A stretch of DNA of 64,000 nucleotides. It comes from GAS188 sp963794475 (lineage in GTDB: Bacteria > Pseudomonadota > Alphaproteobacteria > Rhizobiales > Beijerinckiaceae). Positions within the stretch are counted from its first letter, which is position 1. The number at the start of each line of letters is the position of its first letter. The position numbers and the translations under genes are program-made. Below the pieces are notes generated by a model that did not search any database, was not told the DNA's origin, and was given only the letters and a program-made list of their open reading frames with translations. The DNA lies in contig CAWCDW010000003.1 in the NCBI GenBank assembly GCA_963794475.1, positions 1,178,001 through 1,242,000 of the forward strand, written 5' to 3'. Below are positions 18,648 through 30,762 of this stretch, piece after piece.

Positions 18648-20368
18648 ATCTCAAACCGATCGACATCGACGAGGCCTTTGTCGGTGATCTTCAGATGCGG
18701 GATCACCGGAAGCGGCAGAAAGGCGACTTGCAGGAAGGGTTCGGGCAGGAGGCAGCCGAGGCTCTTCGCGGCCTGACGCAAGGGGACGAGGGCCTGGCGC
18801 ACCGCCTCGAAGCCCGAGAGGCTCATCAACCCCGCAAGCGGCAAGGCAAGCTCCGCGATCACCTTGCCGGCAAGCACGACCGCGAAGCCGCCCTCGATTT
18901 CCCTCAGGCGGTTGACCGCGACCGCCATGTCGCCCTCATCGGCGCCGACGACGCAGATATTGTGGCTGTCATGGCCGACCGAGGAAGCGAGCGCGCCTCG
19001 CTCGAGGCCAAAGCCATGGACGAAGCCCACACCGATGTTGCGGTTCACGCCGTGGCGCGCCACGACCGCGACCTTCACGGCATCTTGCGCAAGATCGACC
19101 TGCCTTGCGCCTTGGCGCAACGGCAGCGCGAGGCTCAAGCGTTGCGTGATGATCTTTCCCGGCGTGACGCCGATGACGAGCGTCGTCGCCGTCGTGCCGG
19201 GTGCCGCGAAATCTTCAGGCGAGACGCGCTCCGCCTTGATGCTGCGCCGGCCGACGGGCGCGGTCTCGCGCCGCTTCGCGAAGGCCGCCGCATCGACCGG
19301 GCGCCCGGCCGCGATCACGGACGCCACGGCGCAATGATCGAGATCATCCAGGAGCGCGAGATCGGCGCGATAGCCCGGCGCGACGAGGCCGCGATCGAAA
19401 AGCCCAAAGGCGCGCGCGCCCGAGAGCGAAGCCGCGCGATAAGCGCTGAGCGGGCTCGCGCCGAGCTTGATCGCCGTGCGGATCATGAAGTCGAGATGGC
19501 CTTCCTCGGCAATGTCGAGCGGATTGCGGTCATCGGTGCAAAAGGCGAGATAGGGCGAATGCCGCTCGATGAGGATCGGCAGGAGCGCGCGCAAATCCTT
19601 CGACACCGAGCCTTCGCGGATGAGCACCGTCATGCCCTTGCCGAGCTTCTCGAGCGCCTCCTCGGGCGTGGTCGATTCATGCTCGGTGCGCACGCCGGTC
19701 GAGAGATAGGCATCGAGTGGCCGCCCGCGCAAAAGCGGTGCATGGCCATCGATATGGCCGCCCTGGAAAGCCGCGAGCTTGGCGAGCACGCGGCGGTCCT
19801 TTGCCAGCACGCCCGGAAAATTCATGAACTCGGCAAGCCCGATCACTTTCGGATGGCCGATGAATTCCTCGAGATCCCCGATCTCGAGGCGCGCGCCCGA
19901 GGTCTCGAGATCGGTCGCGGGCACGCAGCTCGAAAGCTGGACGCGGATGTCCATGACGGTCTCGGACGCCGCGGCGAGCGCGTAGCGCATCCCTTCGAGG
20001 CCGAGCACATTGGCGATCTCATGGGGGTCCCAGATCGCCGTCGTGACGCCATGCGGCAGCACGCAGCGGTCGAACTCGGCGGGCGTCAGAAGCGAGGACT
20101 CGACATGGCAATGCGCGTCGATGAAGCCCGGCACCACGATCTTGCCGGCGGCCTCGATCTCGTGCGCACCCCGGTAGCCGCTTTCGACGCCGACGATGCG
20201 ATCGCCGCAAATCGCAATATCGCGCGCCTCGAGGGTTCCGGTGACGAGGTTGAAGACCCGCCCCCCCTTGACGACGAGATCGGCGACCGCGCTGCCGAGA
20301 CTCTGGTCGATGGCGCGGGCCAGGAAGGCCTCGTCATGCGAGGTCTCGTTATGAAAGGGCGCATTCAT
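18635..20368 (-). CDS. ade: Adenine deaminase
   Basis: A 577-residue amidohydrolase of the Ade type, which deaminates adenine to hypoxanthine in purine salvage or catabolism. Seen: GFIDAHCHVESSLLTPAEFD with the HxH metal ligands, VTTAIWDPHEIANVLG, GHAPLLRG, FCTDDRNP with the catalytic Asp, and a C-terminal half with VGHDSHNICVVG typical of Ade. The start is ATG 20368 (MNAPFHNE); the frame extends upstream but without similarity. The upstream neighbour on the same strand is a thioesterase gene 64 bp away. The stop lies inside a heptamer repeat shared with the convergent gene. Confidence 0.93.
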   Translation of the reverse strand: MNAPFHNETSHDEAFLARAIDQSLGSAVADLVVKGGRVFNLVTGTLEARDIAICGDRIVGVESGYRGAHEIEAAGKIVVPGFIDAHCHVESSLLTPAEFDRCVLPHGVTTAIWDPHEIANVLGLEGMRYALAAASETVMDIRVQLSSCVPATDLETSGARLEIGDLEEFIGHPKVIGLAEFMNFPGVLAKDRRVLAKLAAFQGGHIDGHAPLLRGRPLDAYLSTGVRTEHESTTPEEALEKLGKGMTVLIREGSVSKDLRALLPILIERHSPYLAFCTDDRNPLDIAEEGHLDFMIRTAIKLGASPLSAYRAASLSGARAFGLFDRGLVAPGYRADLALLDDLDHCAVASVIAAGRPVDAAAFAKRRETAPVGRRSIKAERVSPEDFAAPGTTATTLVIGVTPGKIITQRLSLALPLRQGARQVDLAQDAVKVAVVARHGVNRNIGVGFVHGFGLERGALASSVGHDSHNICVVGADEGDMAVAVNRLREIEGGFAVVLAGKVIAELALPLAGLMSLSGFEAVRQALVPLRQAAKSLGCLLPEPFLQVAFLPLPVIPHLKITDKGLVDVDRFEIVRE

Positions 20369-20432
20369 GCGCCAAGAAGACGCGAGCCGGCGGCCCAGCG
20401 CAAGGGCCTCCCTTACCCCAATGTGCGGCGCC

Positions 20433-20969
20433 TCAATGGCGTCGTTCGCCCGCGCCTTGCGGGCGTCGCTCCGGCATGGCGATGCGCCGGCCGGCCCCTT
20501 CCGGAAGGGCAAGGTGCGAATGGGCGGCCTTCATCAAGCCGAGCGTCGCGAGCACGTCCTCCGGGAAGGCCGCGACCTTGCGCTGCGTCATGTCGACATG
20601 GAGCGACATGTTCTCCGAAGTGGCGGCGAGCCAGCCATCCTGCGCGTGGCGCATCTCCATGAAATAGTGAAGGCGCTTCTCGTCGAAATCGAGAAGCTGC
20701 AGGGTCATGCGGACCCTCTCGCCGAGGCTGAGCTCGCGCCGATAACCGATATGAGCCTCGGCCGTGAAGAGCGAGGCCTTGCGGGCGCGCACATAAGCCT
20801 CGCCGATGCCGAGGAGCGCGAAGCACTCGTCGACCGCCCGGTCGAAGAGGAGCGAGTAATAGGCGACGTTGAGATGATTGTTGTAATCGATCCATTGCGG
20901 CTCAACCCGCATCGCCGAGGAGACGAAGGGCGCGAAGAAGACGACCGGCGCCTCGCTCTTTTCGGCCAT
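20433..20969 (-). CDS. Hot-dog fold acyl-CoA thioesterase
   Basis: A 178-residue hot-dog protein of the 4-hydroxybenzoyl-CoA thioesterase-like family, which hydrolyses acyl-CoA thioesters. Seen: VEPQWIDYNNHLNVAYYSLL (the Asp/Asn-rich active-site helix), then SLFTAEAHIGYRRELSLGE and RLHYFMEMRHAQDGWLAAT. The substrate is unknown. Similar proteins often sit in carnitine or beta-oxidation clusters, but none is here. The C-terminal 30 residues are Arg/Gly-rich and outside the fold. It is upstream of ade on the same strand. Confidence 0.8.
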   Translation of the reverse strand: MAEKSEAPVVFFAPFVSSAMRVEPQWIDYNNHLNVAYYSLLFDRAVDECFALLGIGEAYVRARKASLFTAEAHIGYRRELSLGERVRMTLQLLDFDEKRLHYFMEMRHAQDGWLAATSENMSLHVDMTQRKVAAFPEDVLATLGLMKAAHSHLALPEGAGRRIAMPERRPQGAGERRH

Positions 20970-21164
20970 GCGTTCGTGCTCCTCGTGTCATTCTGGCCCG
21001 ATCGCCGTCGCGCTGATCGCCAAAGCTCATATGACAAGAATAGGCGACGAAGGAGGATCGTCAAACGGCATCCTACGCTGGCCGTATGTCGCAGGAGCAT
21101 TCAGTTCGGGGCGGATCACGCAGGGCCTCGCTCACCTAGGGTCCGCAGAGCTATGTAAGAATCC

Positions 21165-21500
21165 GCGCCAGGGACCCCCTCCCCCCACGAAGTGGTGCGG
21201 AGGGGACGGGTGGGGGCATAGCCGCTTCGACAACGATGCTCACTGGCCTCGTCCCGACACGACGCCGGCGCAAGCAAGGCGGCCTTTGCGCGTACCTCAG
21301 CCGCCCCCCACCCGTACCTCCCCGCCGCGACTTCGTCGCGGGGGAAGGGGGCAAAGCGCTGGCCCGTTTTCCTGAAACGCCATTCGCGTGCTCGCTTTGC
21401 CCGCGCTCTCATTCAGGTAAGTGACGCGCTGGCACCGGGGACCTCCCTACGAAGTAGTGGGGAGCGCACGGGTGGGGGGAAAGCCGCTTCGAGTTGCGCG
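21165..21500. repeat. Composite GC-rich intergenic repeats in a 740-bp gene-free region
   Basis: The region 20970-21709 holds no gene that I can support. It contains two direct copies of a repeat at 21176-21231 and about 21440-21492. Each has an imperfect palindrome around ACGAAGTGGT or ACGAAGTAGT, followed by ACGGGTGGGGG and AGCCGCTTCGA. Between them an inverted relative (CCCCCCACCCGTACCTCCCC, then CGCGACTTCGTCGCG) lies at about 21303-21345. The arrangement looks like a nested MITE/REP-type element. No terminal duplication or coding sequence was found. Confidence 0.6.
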
Positions 21501-21709
21501 AGTGCGCAACCGTGGCCCTTCTTGGCCCTTGCCGGTAATATGTTGTGAAGCTGAAGCCTTTATCAGGATGGCCGTGCCTCGTGAGGAACCCGCAGGCCTC
21601 TCCGACAGGGCGCGTGGTCCGGCCCGGAGCCGGAGCGCCGGCCTTGGCAAAAACACGTTCTCGCTGCACAGGATAGGCTCGATGAGGCCCATATGAAGGT
21701 CCGCCGAAG

Positions 21710-23137
21710 ATGATGCCCAAGGTGCTGCCTAAGACCGAACCGTCCCGCGTGAGGCCCGATGCCGCGACCGTGGCGAAAGTTGTCGAGGAACTCGCCAAGC
21801 GCTTCGGCAACCGCCTCGTCACCTCGCAGGCGGTGCGCGAGCAACATGCCAACACGCTCACCTGGCAGAAGAACGAGCCGCCCGACGCGGTGGTCTTTGC
21901 CGAAAGCAGCGAGGATTGCGTCGACATCATCCGGATTTGTGCGGCCCATCGGATGCCGGTGATCCCCTTCGGCACGGGAACCTCGCTCGAAGGCCATGTG
22001 AACGCGCCCTATGGCGGCGTCTCGGTCGATCTTTCACGGATGAACAAGGTGCTCGCCGTGCACGCGCAGGATCTCGACTGCGTCGTCGAGCCCGGCGTGA
22101 CGCGCGAGGACCTCAACACGCATCTGCGCAATGACGGCTTGTTCTTCCCGATCGACCCAGGCGCCAACGCATCGCTCGGCGGCATGGCCGCGACACGAGC
22201 CTCGGGCACCAATGCGGTGCGCTACGGCACGATGAAGGACAATGTGCTTTCGCTGAAATGCGTGCTGCCGGACGGCACTCTGCTCACCACCGCGACGCGG
22301 GCCAAGAAATCCTCCTCCGGCTACGATCTCACGCGCCTCTTCGTCGGCTCGGAAGGCACGCTCGGGCTCATCACCGAGATCACGCTCAAATTGCAAGGCA
22401 TCCCGGAAGCGATCGCGGCGGGCGTTTGCCCCTTCCCGAGCGTCAAGGCCGCCTGCGACGCCACCATATTGACGGTGCAATCGGGGATTCCGGTCGCACG
22501 CATCGAGCTTCTCGACGCGCTTTCGGTGAAAGCCGTGAATTTGCATGCGAAGCTCGATCTCCCCGAAACCCCGATGCTCTTTCTCGAATTCCACGGCAGC
22601 GACAGCGGTGTGAAGGAGCAATCGGAGCGCTTCGGCGAGATCGCGCAAGAGCTCGGCGGCGGGCCTTTCACCTGGGCCACCAAGCCGGAGGAGCGCAGCC
22701 GGCTCTGGAAGGCGCGCCACAATATCTATTGGGCGGGTTTTGCCTTGAAGCCTGGCGCCTCCACTTTCGCGACCGATGTTTGCGTGCCGATCTCGCGGCT
22801 TGCCGAATGCGTCGAGGCGACGCAACGCGACATCGAGGAGCTTGGCCTGTTGGCGACGATCGTCGGCCATGTCGGGGATGGAAATTTCCATACCGCCCCG
22901 CTTTTCGATCTCAAGGATAGCGAGGAGATGAAACGCATCGAGGCCTTCGTCGAGCGCCTCGTCGAGCGCGCCCTCGCCATGGGGGGCACATGCACGGGCG
23001 AGCATGGCGTCGGCCAAGGCAAGATGAAATATCTTGAAAGGGAGCATGGCCGCGCGGCGGTCGAGCTGATGGCGACGCTCAAGCGCTCGATCGACCCCAT
23101 GAATATCATGAACCCGGGCAAGATGGTCCTGGTTTGA
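21710..23137 (+). CDS. FAD-linked oxidase (D-lactate dehydrogenase (cytochrome)/GlcD family)
   Basis: A 475-residue flavoprotein of the FAD-binding 4 plus FAD-oxidase C type that oxidises D-2-hydroxy acids such as D-lactate or D-2-hydroxyglutarate to 2-oxo acids. Seen: VIPFGTGTSLEGHVNAPYGG and PGANASLGGMAATRASGTNA for pyrophosphate and FAD binding, GSEGTLGLITEITLKL, then VGHVGDGNFH and CTGEHGVGQGK in the C-terminal substrate domain. The length and the VDLSRMNKVLAVHAQDLDCV segment favour the cytochrome-type D-lactate dehydrogenase branch over GlcD. GlcE and GlcF partners are absent nearby, which supports a single-subunit enzyme. Start is ATG 21710 or 21713. Confidence 0.88.
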   Translation: MMPKVLPKTEPSRVRPDAATVAKVVEELAKRFGNRLVTSQAVREQHANTLTWQKNEPPDAVVFAESSEDCVDIIRICAAHRMPVIPFGTGTSLEGHVNAPYGGVSVDLSRMNKVLAVHAQDLDCVVEPGVTREDLNTHLRNDGLFFPIDPGANASLGGMAATRASGTNAVRYGTMKDNVLSLKCVLPDGTLLTTATRAKKSSSGYDLTRLFVGSEGTLGLITEITLKLQGIPEAIAAGVCPFPSVKAACDATILTVQSGIPVARIELLDALSVKAVNLHAKLDLPETPMLFLEFHGSDSGVKEQSERFGEIAQELGGGPFTWATKPEERSRLWKARHNIYWAGFALKPGASTFATDVCVPISRLAECVEATQRDIEELGLLATIVGHVGDGNFHTAPLFDLKDSEEMKRIEAFVERLVERALAMGGTCTGEHGVGQGKMKYLEREHGRAAVELMATLKRSIDPMNIMNPGKMVLV

Positions 23138-23316
23138 AACGAGCTATTCACGAACCGCTCTCCCGGCGCACGCGGTTTTTAGGCTTGACGGCGCGCCGGC
23201 CACGTCGCGTCGGCGAACTCGCGCCTCGGTCGTCGGGCGCAACGCGGGTCAAGAGAAAAGGCCGCGAGCTCGAAGCCGCCATCCGACGCCGGAGAGCGAA
23301 AGGCGCGTCCTGATCC

Positions 23317-26300
23317 ATGCGCGACTTTTTCGTCATCGTCGGTTCGCTGCTGATCGCGGTGCTGCTCGCGGCTTTCGCGGTGCCGCGCATCATCGATTGG
23401 GCCCCGTACAAAGGCGAGATCGAGGCGCGCATCCGTGACGCGACCGGTATCGAGGTCACCCTCGCGGGCCCGCTCAGGATCGAGATCCTGCCGAAGATCG
23501 CGCTCAACGCACAGGATGTGATCATTGACGCCGCGGATGCGAAGGTGAGCGCGGCGCGGCTGCGCGCCGAGGTGTCGGTCGCGAGCCTTCTCGACAAGAC
23601 GCCGCGCCTCGTTTCGCTCGAGCTCGACGGGGGTGTCGTCAAGCTCGCCGAGGGCGCCGCCACCGATCCGGCGACCGCGCTCGTCGGCGCCTTGTCGAAG
23701 GGCGACGCGCTTCAGGTGGACAGCATCACCTTCAACACCATCGCGGTCACCCGCGCCGATGACCCCACGCCGATCGCGACCATCGAGCGCGGCGAGGCGA
23801 GCTTTCCGCTTCGCACCGGGCCCTTGCGCCTCGCCGCCGAGGGCGTGTTCGGCGACATCGTCGGGCGCGGCCGCCTCGCCATCGGGCAGCCGGAGGCGAC
23901 GCTCGATCGGCATGTATCGCTCGCCTTCGACAGCGATGGCGAGGGAGACGACAAGGGCTTTCGCCTCACCTTCGAAGGGCAAGCCTCCGGGAACGGCTTC
24001 TCCCCCGTCACCGTTGAAGGCGCCCTCGCGCTTGCGCAGAGCGACGCGGTCAAGCTGCGGACGAGCGATGGCGGCACTGGCGAAAAGCCGTTGTGGCGCG
24101 CGCAAGCGAAGGCGCATGGCGAGCTTCGCTCGCTTCGCTTCGACGAGATCGAGATCACGCGCGGGGAGGCGACGCCCTTGCGCTTGACCGGACAGGGCGC
24201 GCTCGATCTCGCGGCCGGGGATCCGAAGCTAACCCTCGATCTTTCGGCGCGCCGCCTTGCGCTCGATTCGCTCATCGGAACGAACGCCGCTGGAGCCAAG
24301 GCGCTTGACGTCAAGGCGCTTGGCGCGAGCGGCGCCTTGCCGATCGGCCGCGCGCTCGGAGCGCTCGCCGGCCTCGCGACGACGTCGGTCCCATCCGCGC
24401 TCAGCGTCGAATTCAACTTGCGCGCCGATACGGTCGACCTCGCCGACGAGAGCTTCGGCAATGTGCGGCTCAAGGGCCGGGCGACCGCGAGCGATCTTTC
24501 GATTTCTTCCGCGAACGCAAATTGGATCGGACGGGGCGAAATCGGCTTCGCAGGCGATGCGGCGGGCGCGGGCAAGGCGCTGGCGCGCGGACATGTCGAT
24601 GTCAAGGCGCAAGATGCGGCGGCTTTCCTCCAGGGCCTCGGCCTTGCGAGCGAAGGCGCGAATGCGCGCATCCCCCTCGTGCTCGCGGGCGAGCTGAGGC
24701 TCGATCGCGAGGGGGCAAGCGTCGACGGGCTCGACCTCACGCTCGCGGGGTCGCGCATCACCGGCAAGCTCGGCGTGAAAGCCACGCGCGACGGCCGCCC
24801 GGCGCGGATCGAGGCGGAGCTCGCGAGCCGCGATCTCGACCTCGAGAATTGGCCGCTCGGCGCGGTGACGCGGGTTCTTCCGGCTTCGCTCGCCGGGCGC
24901 TTGCAGATCCACGTCGAGCGCTTGCGCGCCGGAAAGGGAGCAGGCGACGTCGGTCGGCTCGACATGTCGGTGTCGCGCCGCGATGGCGAGACATCGATCG
25001 AGAAGCTCCAGCTTCAAGGGTTCGAGGGGCTCTCGCTTTCGGGCGCCGGCGCGATCGGCGGGACTGGATCGAGCTTCGAGGCGCGGATTGCGGCCCCCAA
25101 GGCCGCACCGCTCGTCGCGCTGTCGCGCCTCGTCCTGCCGCAAAAGGCCGTCGACACGCTCGACGCTCGCCGGGGATCGCTCGAACCTCTCTCGCTCACC
25201 CTCTCGGCGCGCCGCGCCGCCTCGAGCCCGGCCATCGAGGTGACGCTTTCGGGCACGGCGGCGGCCTCCCGCCTCGATGCCACGGCCACGCTCGATGCGG
25301 ATTTCGCGCCAAGCGCCGCGGAAATCGCTCTCGCGGCCCCCGAGGCCACGGCGCTTCTCGGCCAGCTCGGCCTTGCGGTGACGCCAGGCGATCCGCTCGG
25401 CCGCGGCGAGATGAAGATCACGGCAAAGCCAACCGACACCCGCTCCTTGGCCATCAAGGGCAATCTGAGCGCCGGCGCGGCGAGACTTAACGGCGACGGG
25501 ACGCTGCGCTTCGATCAGGGCGCGCCCGAAGGGCGTGGCGGCTTCAGCGCGGCGGCGCCCGATCTCGCCCTCGCCCAGCGGCTTCTCGGCTTTACCTTGA
25601 TCCTCGACGGCGATCAGCGCCTCGACATTGCGGGCGGGTGGGCGCTTTCCGCCGACGCTCTCGCGCTCGAGCGCTTGAACGCGCGCTTCCTGGGAATGAG
25701 CCTCGGCGGAGAGCTCAACCTCGGCTTTGGAGGCGAGGCGCGTCTCACTGGCACAATCCGAACGCCTTCCCTCTCGGTGCCTGCGCTTGCGGCGCTCGCG
25801 CTCGGCCGCACGCAGGCCGGCCAAGGCCTTTGGGCGGCGACGCGCTTTCCGCCCTATCAGCCGCCCAAATTGTCGGTGTCGCTGCGCCTCACCTCGTCCC
25901 TCGTCGATCTCGGCGGCGGCCTTGCGGGGCGCGACGGGAAGCTGAGCCTCGAGCTCGACGAGCGCAGTCTCACGTTGGCCTCGGCCAGCGCCGAATTGGC
26001 GGGAGGTCAGCTCAAGGGCGAATGGCGCATCGAGCGCGACGGAGGGCTCGCGCGCTCGGCGCTGCATCTTTCGGGCGAGGGCATCGATCTCAAGACGCTC
26101 GTGCCGGGAGGGGGCCTCGCGGGTAAGCTCGCGGGGCGGCTCGAGCTCGCCGGCGCCGGAGAAACCCTCGCGCAAATCGTGGCGAGCTCGGGTGGCAGCG
26201 GCAGCTTACGCCTCTCCGATGGCTGGCTCGAGCAGGCCGCGATCGGCGGCTTGCGGCGCGGTTTCACGCGGGCCGTCGCCGACGACAATCTGATGGACAA

Positions 26301-27143
26301 GACGCGACTTCAGCCGTGGTCGCGGCGGAGACCGCACGCGGCGCGCTGAGCGGCGTCGATTTCGAGGCCCCGCTCGTCGCGACGAACGGCGTCCTGAGGA
26401 CGACCATTCCGCGCCTTGTCCTTTCCGACGGGGACGGCGCCGAGGCGACGGCCGTGCTCGACCTGAAGACGCTCACGCTCGATGCGCGCCTCGGCCTCTC
26501 GACGATTTCGACCGAGAGGCCCGAGAACCCCGTGCCGCTCGCCGCCGCGCTCACCTGGAAGGGCCCGCTTTTCGCGCTAAAGCGCGAGGCGGACGCCAAC
26601 GCGCTCCTCCAGGCGGTCTCGGTCGAGCGCCTGCGCATCGAGCTCGAGCGCATCGAGCTTCTGGAATATGACCAGCGCGAGCAAGCGATGTTCAGTCGAC
26701 GCCTGAAGGCCGGAAGGCAAAAGGCCATGCCCTTGCCGCCGCCATCTCCGGAACCCGCAACGCCTTTGGCCTCGCCCGCCCCGTCCCCGGCGTCGAACGG
26801 GAGGGAAGGCGAAACCGCCGCGAAAGAACCCGCGGCTCCGGCGGCGCCATCGCCTTCACCTGCGCCCGCAACGTCCGAGCCATTCGCCTTGCCGCCCCCG
26901 CTTGTCCGGGCACCGCAACCGCCGGCCAAGCCCGCGCAAACGCCTCAACCCGACGCCCAGACTTCGGGCAGCACGAGTTCAATCCCATTGAGCGAGCCCG
27001 CACCTGGCCCGGTACTGCAGCTTGCGCCCTTGCCGCCCGAGATCGCCGTGCCGGCGGCCCCCACGGTCGCGGGCGCGCCGAACCCGCCCCTTCGCCGGCC
27101 GCCGGCGCCAAAGCCGCCGCTCTTGCTGCATTCGCCAGATTAA
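23317..27143 (+). pseudogene. AsmA family protein, one frameshift near the C-terminus
   Basis: The N-terminus is a membrane anchor (MRDFFVIVGSLLIAVLLAAF), followed by WAPYKGEIEARIRDATGIEV, the AsmA signature. AsmA-like proteins are large repeating-beta-groove envelope proteins implicated in phospholipid transport to the outer membrane. Similarity continues through GRLELAGAGETLAQIVASSG. At about 26301 the frame shifts: as read it stops at 26349, while the adjacent frame continues DATSAVVAAETARGALSGVD and TIPRLVLSDGDGAEATAVLD, the expected AsmA C-terminal region. It then runs into a Pro/Ala-rich tail ending at TAA 27143. A single missing G in ACAAGACGCG would explain it. Repaired length is about 1275 residues. 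Confidence 0.82.
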
Positions 27144-27148
27144 GGAAA

Positions 27149-27231
27149 ATGACCGAATAGCGAATGGGCAGTAAGGAGGGGGCCATTCGCAACCCTCCTC
27201 CTGCTCGCTACTCGCCATTTCCCATCTTGCG
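27149..27231. repeat. Heptamer repeat pair, locus 2
   Basis: The left arm GAATAGCGAATGGGCAGTAA starts 6 bp after the AsmA stop. The right arm, CTCCTCCTGCTCGCTACTCG, is inverted and pyrimidine-rich, ending just upstream of the thioesterase ribosome-binding site. Both flanking genes are on the plus strand, so the two arms belong to one element and not to two gene ends. Confidence 0.65.
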
Positions 27232-27252
27232 CGCGTTAAAGGAGACGAAGCC

Positions 27253-27675
27253 TTGGCGGTCATGAGCAAGCGGGAAATCCTCGTCGAATGGGGGCATTGC
27301 GACCCGGCTGGGATCGTTTTCAACCCGCGCTTCTTCGAATGGTTCGACGCGGCGACGGCGGGGCTTTTCGCCCATGTTGGCTTGCCCAAGCCAAAACTCA
27401 TCGAGCGTTTCGGCATCATCGGCATTCCGCTCGTGGAGACTCGGGCGAAATTCATCCTGCCGTCGCGCTTCGGCGACACGATCACGATCGAAAGCGCGAT
27501 CACGAGCTTCAAGCGCTCGAGCTTCGATGTCGAGCACAAGCTGTTCAACGGCGCCGCGCTCGCGACCGAGGGTCGCGAGACAAGGGTCTGGGCCGGTCGC
27601 CATCCCGATGATCCGGCGCGGATGAAGTCGCAAGCGATCCCCGAAGAGGTGATCGCGCTTTTCCGTGACGGTTGA
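27253..27675 (+). CDS. 4-hydroxybenzoyl-CoA-type thioesterase
   Basis: A 140-residue hot-dog thioesterase. The motif VEWGHCDPAGIVFNPRFFEW contains the catalytic Asp of the 4HBT (Pseudomonas) clan, followed by ETRAKFILPSRFGDTITIES. Such enzymes release acids from aromatic or acyl-CoA esters; the substrate is unknown. TTG 27253 is favoured as start because AAAGGAG lies 8 bp upstream, whereas the ATG at 27262 is too far from it. It is a second thioesterase in the window, unrelated in sequence detail to the one at 20433. Confidence 0.85.
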   Translation: MAVMSKREILVEWGHCDPAGIVFNPRFFEWFDAATAGLFAHVGLPKPKLIERFGIIGIPLVETRAKFILPSRFGDTITIESAITSFKRSSFDVEHKLFNGAALATEGRETRVWAGRHPDDPARMKSQAIPEEVIALFRDG

Positions 27676-27728
27676 GCAGCGGGCCGAGGGAAAACTTTGA
27701 CTTCCAACGCGATGCCAATGCCGGGCAC

Positions 27729-27905
27729 AAAGGCGTGGTTGGCCGGGCGAAGCCCGGCCAGGACGAGGCGGGAACGTTATTGCCGAAGAAGACCAGCGCG
27801 AAAGCACACGTCATGCCCGCGCTTGGCGCGGGCATCCACGCTTTTCCCGCCCGCGAATGAAAAGGCGTGGATGGCCGGGCCAAGCCCGACCAGGACCAGG
27901 CTGGA
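27729..27905. repeat. REP-like palindromic repeats (two direct copies plus a different hairpin)
   Basis: AAGGCGTGGTTGGCCGGGC (from 27730) and AAGGCGTGGATGGCCGGGC (from 27862) are direct copies. Each contains a hairpin: GGCCGGGCGAAGCCCGGCC at 27741-27759, and a slightly imperfect version at 27873-27891. Between them, at 27813-27835, ATGCCCGCGC-TTG-GCGCGGGCAT forms a separate perfect hairpin. The cluster lies between convergent thioesterase and cysK genes and probably doubles as a terminator. Confidence 0.7.
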
Positions 27906-27940
27906 TCGTAATGCCATGAGGACTGACGTCTGATCCACCG

Positions 27941-28927
27941 TCACAGCCCTTCGAACAAGGCGGTCGAGAGGTAACGCTCGGCAAAGGAGGGGATGATGAT
28001 CACGATGTTCTTTCCCTCCATGCCCGGCCTCGCGCCGATCTGGAGCGCGGCAGCGACCGCCGCGCCCGAGGAAATCCCGCATGGAATCCCCTCGATACGC
28101 GCCATTTCGCGCGCCGTGTCGAAGGAGGGCTGGTTGCCGATCTTCACCACCTCGTCGATGACGGAACGATCGAGAATCGAGGGGATGAAATTCGCGCCGA
28201 TGCCTTGGATCTTGTGCGGGCCGGGCTTGCCGCCCGAAAGCAGCGGGGAATCCTCCGGCTCGACGGCGACGATCCTCAGCGACGGACGGCGCGGCTTGAG
28301 CACCTGGCCGACGCCGGTGACGGTGCCGCCGGTGCCGACGCCGGCGACGAAAACATCGATCTTCCCTTGCGTGTCGTTCCAGATCTCCTCGGCCGTGGTG
28401 CGCCGATGAATTTCCGGATTTGCCGGGTTGTCGAACTGGCCGGGGATCACCGAGCCTGAGATTTCCTTGTGAAGCTCCTCGGCCTTGTCGACAGCCCCTT
28501 TCATGCCGAGTGGGCCCGGCGTCAGCACGAGCTCGGCGCCGAGAAGCGCGAGCATCTTGCGGCGCTCGACAGACATGCTCTCCGGCATGGTGAGGATCAA
28601 CCGATAGCCTCGCGCCGCGGCGACGAAGGCGAGCGCGATGCCGGTGTTGCCGGAGGTCGGCTCGATCAGCGTGCCGCCCGGTTTCAGCTTGCCGTCGCGC
28701 TCGAGCGCGTCGATCATCGCGACCCCGATGCGATCCTTCACGCTTGCGATCGGGTTGAAGAATTCGAGCTTCGCCAGAAGGTTGGCCTTGACGCCTTTTA
28801 CGGAGGCAAGCCGTTTCAGGCGCACGATGGGCGTGTCGCCGATCGTCGCCGTGATGTCCTCGAATATGCGCCCGCGTCCGGCCCGCTGAGGGCTCATGCC
28901 CGCTTCTTTTGTCGTCATCTGCGTCAT
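27941..28927 (-). CDS. cysK: Cysteine synthase (O-acetylserine sulfhydrylase) A
   Basis: A protein of about 328 residues of the PLP fold type II family that makes cysteine from O-acetylserine and sulfide. Seen: the PLP lysine in FFNPIASVKDRIG (about K64), the substrate loop PTSGNTGIAL, the phosphate-binding GVGTGGTVTGVG and IPCGISSGAA near the end. CysK rather than CysM or cystathionine synthase is favoured by length and by IQGIGANFIPSIL. The start is uncertain among ATG 28927, 28918 and 28897. An AAGGGTGAGG before 28927 supports the first. It is divergent from pckA. Confidence 0.92.
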   Translation of the reverse strand: MTQMTTKEAGMSPQRAGRGRIFEDITATIGDTPIVRLKRLASVKGVKANLLAKLEFFNPIASVKDRIGVAMIDALERDGKLKPGGTLIEPTSGNTGIALAFVAAARGYRLILTMPESMSVERRKMLALLGAELVLTPGPLGMKGAVDKAEELHKEISGSVIPGQFDNPANPEIHRRTTAEEIWNDTQGKIDVFVAGVGTGGTVTGVGQVLKPRRPSLRIVAVEPEDSPLLSGGKPGPHKIQGIGANFIPSILDRSVIDEVVKIGNQPSFDTAREMARIEGIPCGISSGAAVAAALQIGARPGMEGKNIVIIIPSFAERYLSTALFEGL

Positions 28928-29149
28928 CCTCACCCTTTTCTCAAACCGGAATCGCCCAGGCGCGCGCGCCGTTCATCGTCGCGGCGTCCGCCCTGCCGCC
29001 CTCTGATAGCTCGGCATGGAGGATCGCGCGACTTTTCTTTGCGGCGTTCCCGGTTTATCTCGTGTGAGGAGGCCAAGGAGGCGGTGCGGCCGAGGGGAAC
29101 CCCTCTTTCGCAGCAATTAAGCCTCTCGATTGCCAGGGAAGGAACAGCC

Positions 29150-30762
<1,613 letters not shown>

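Noticed and set aside
28469..29149. Upstream extension of PckA
   Set aside because: The frame is open over the cysK gene on the other strand, but a ribosome-binding site and the family N-terminus place the start at 29150.
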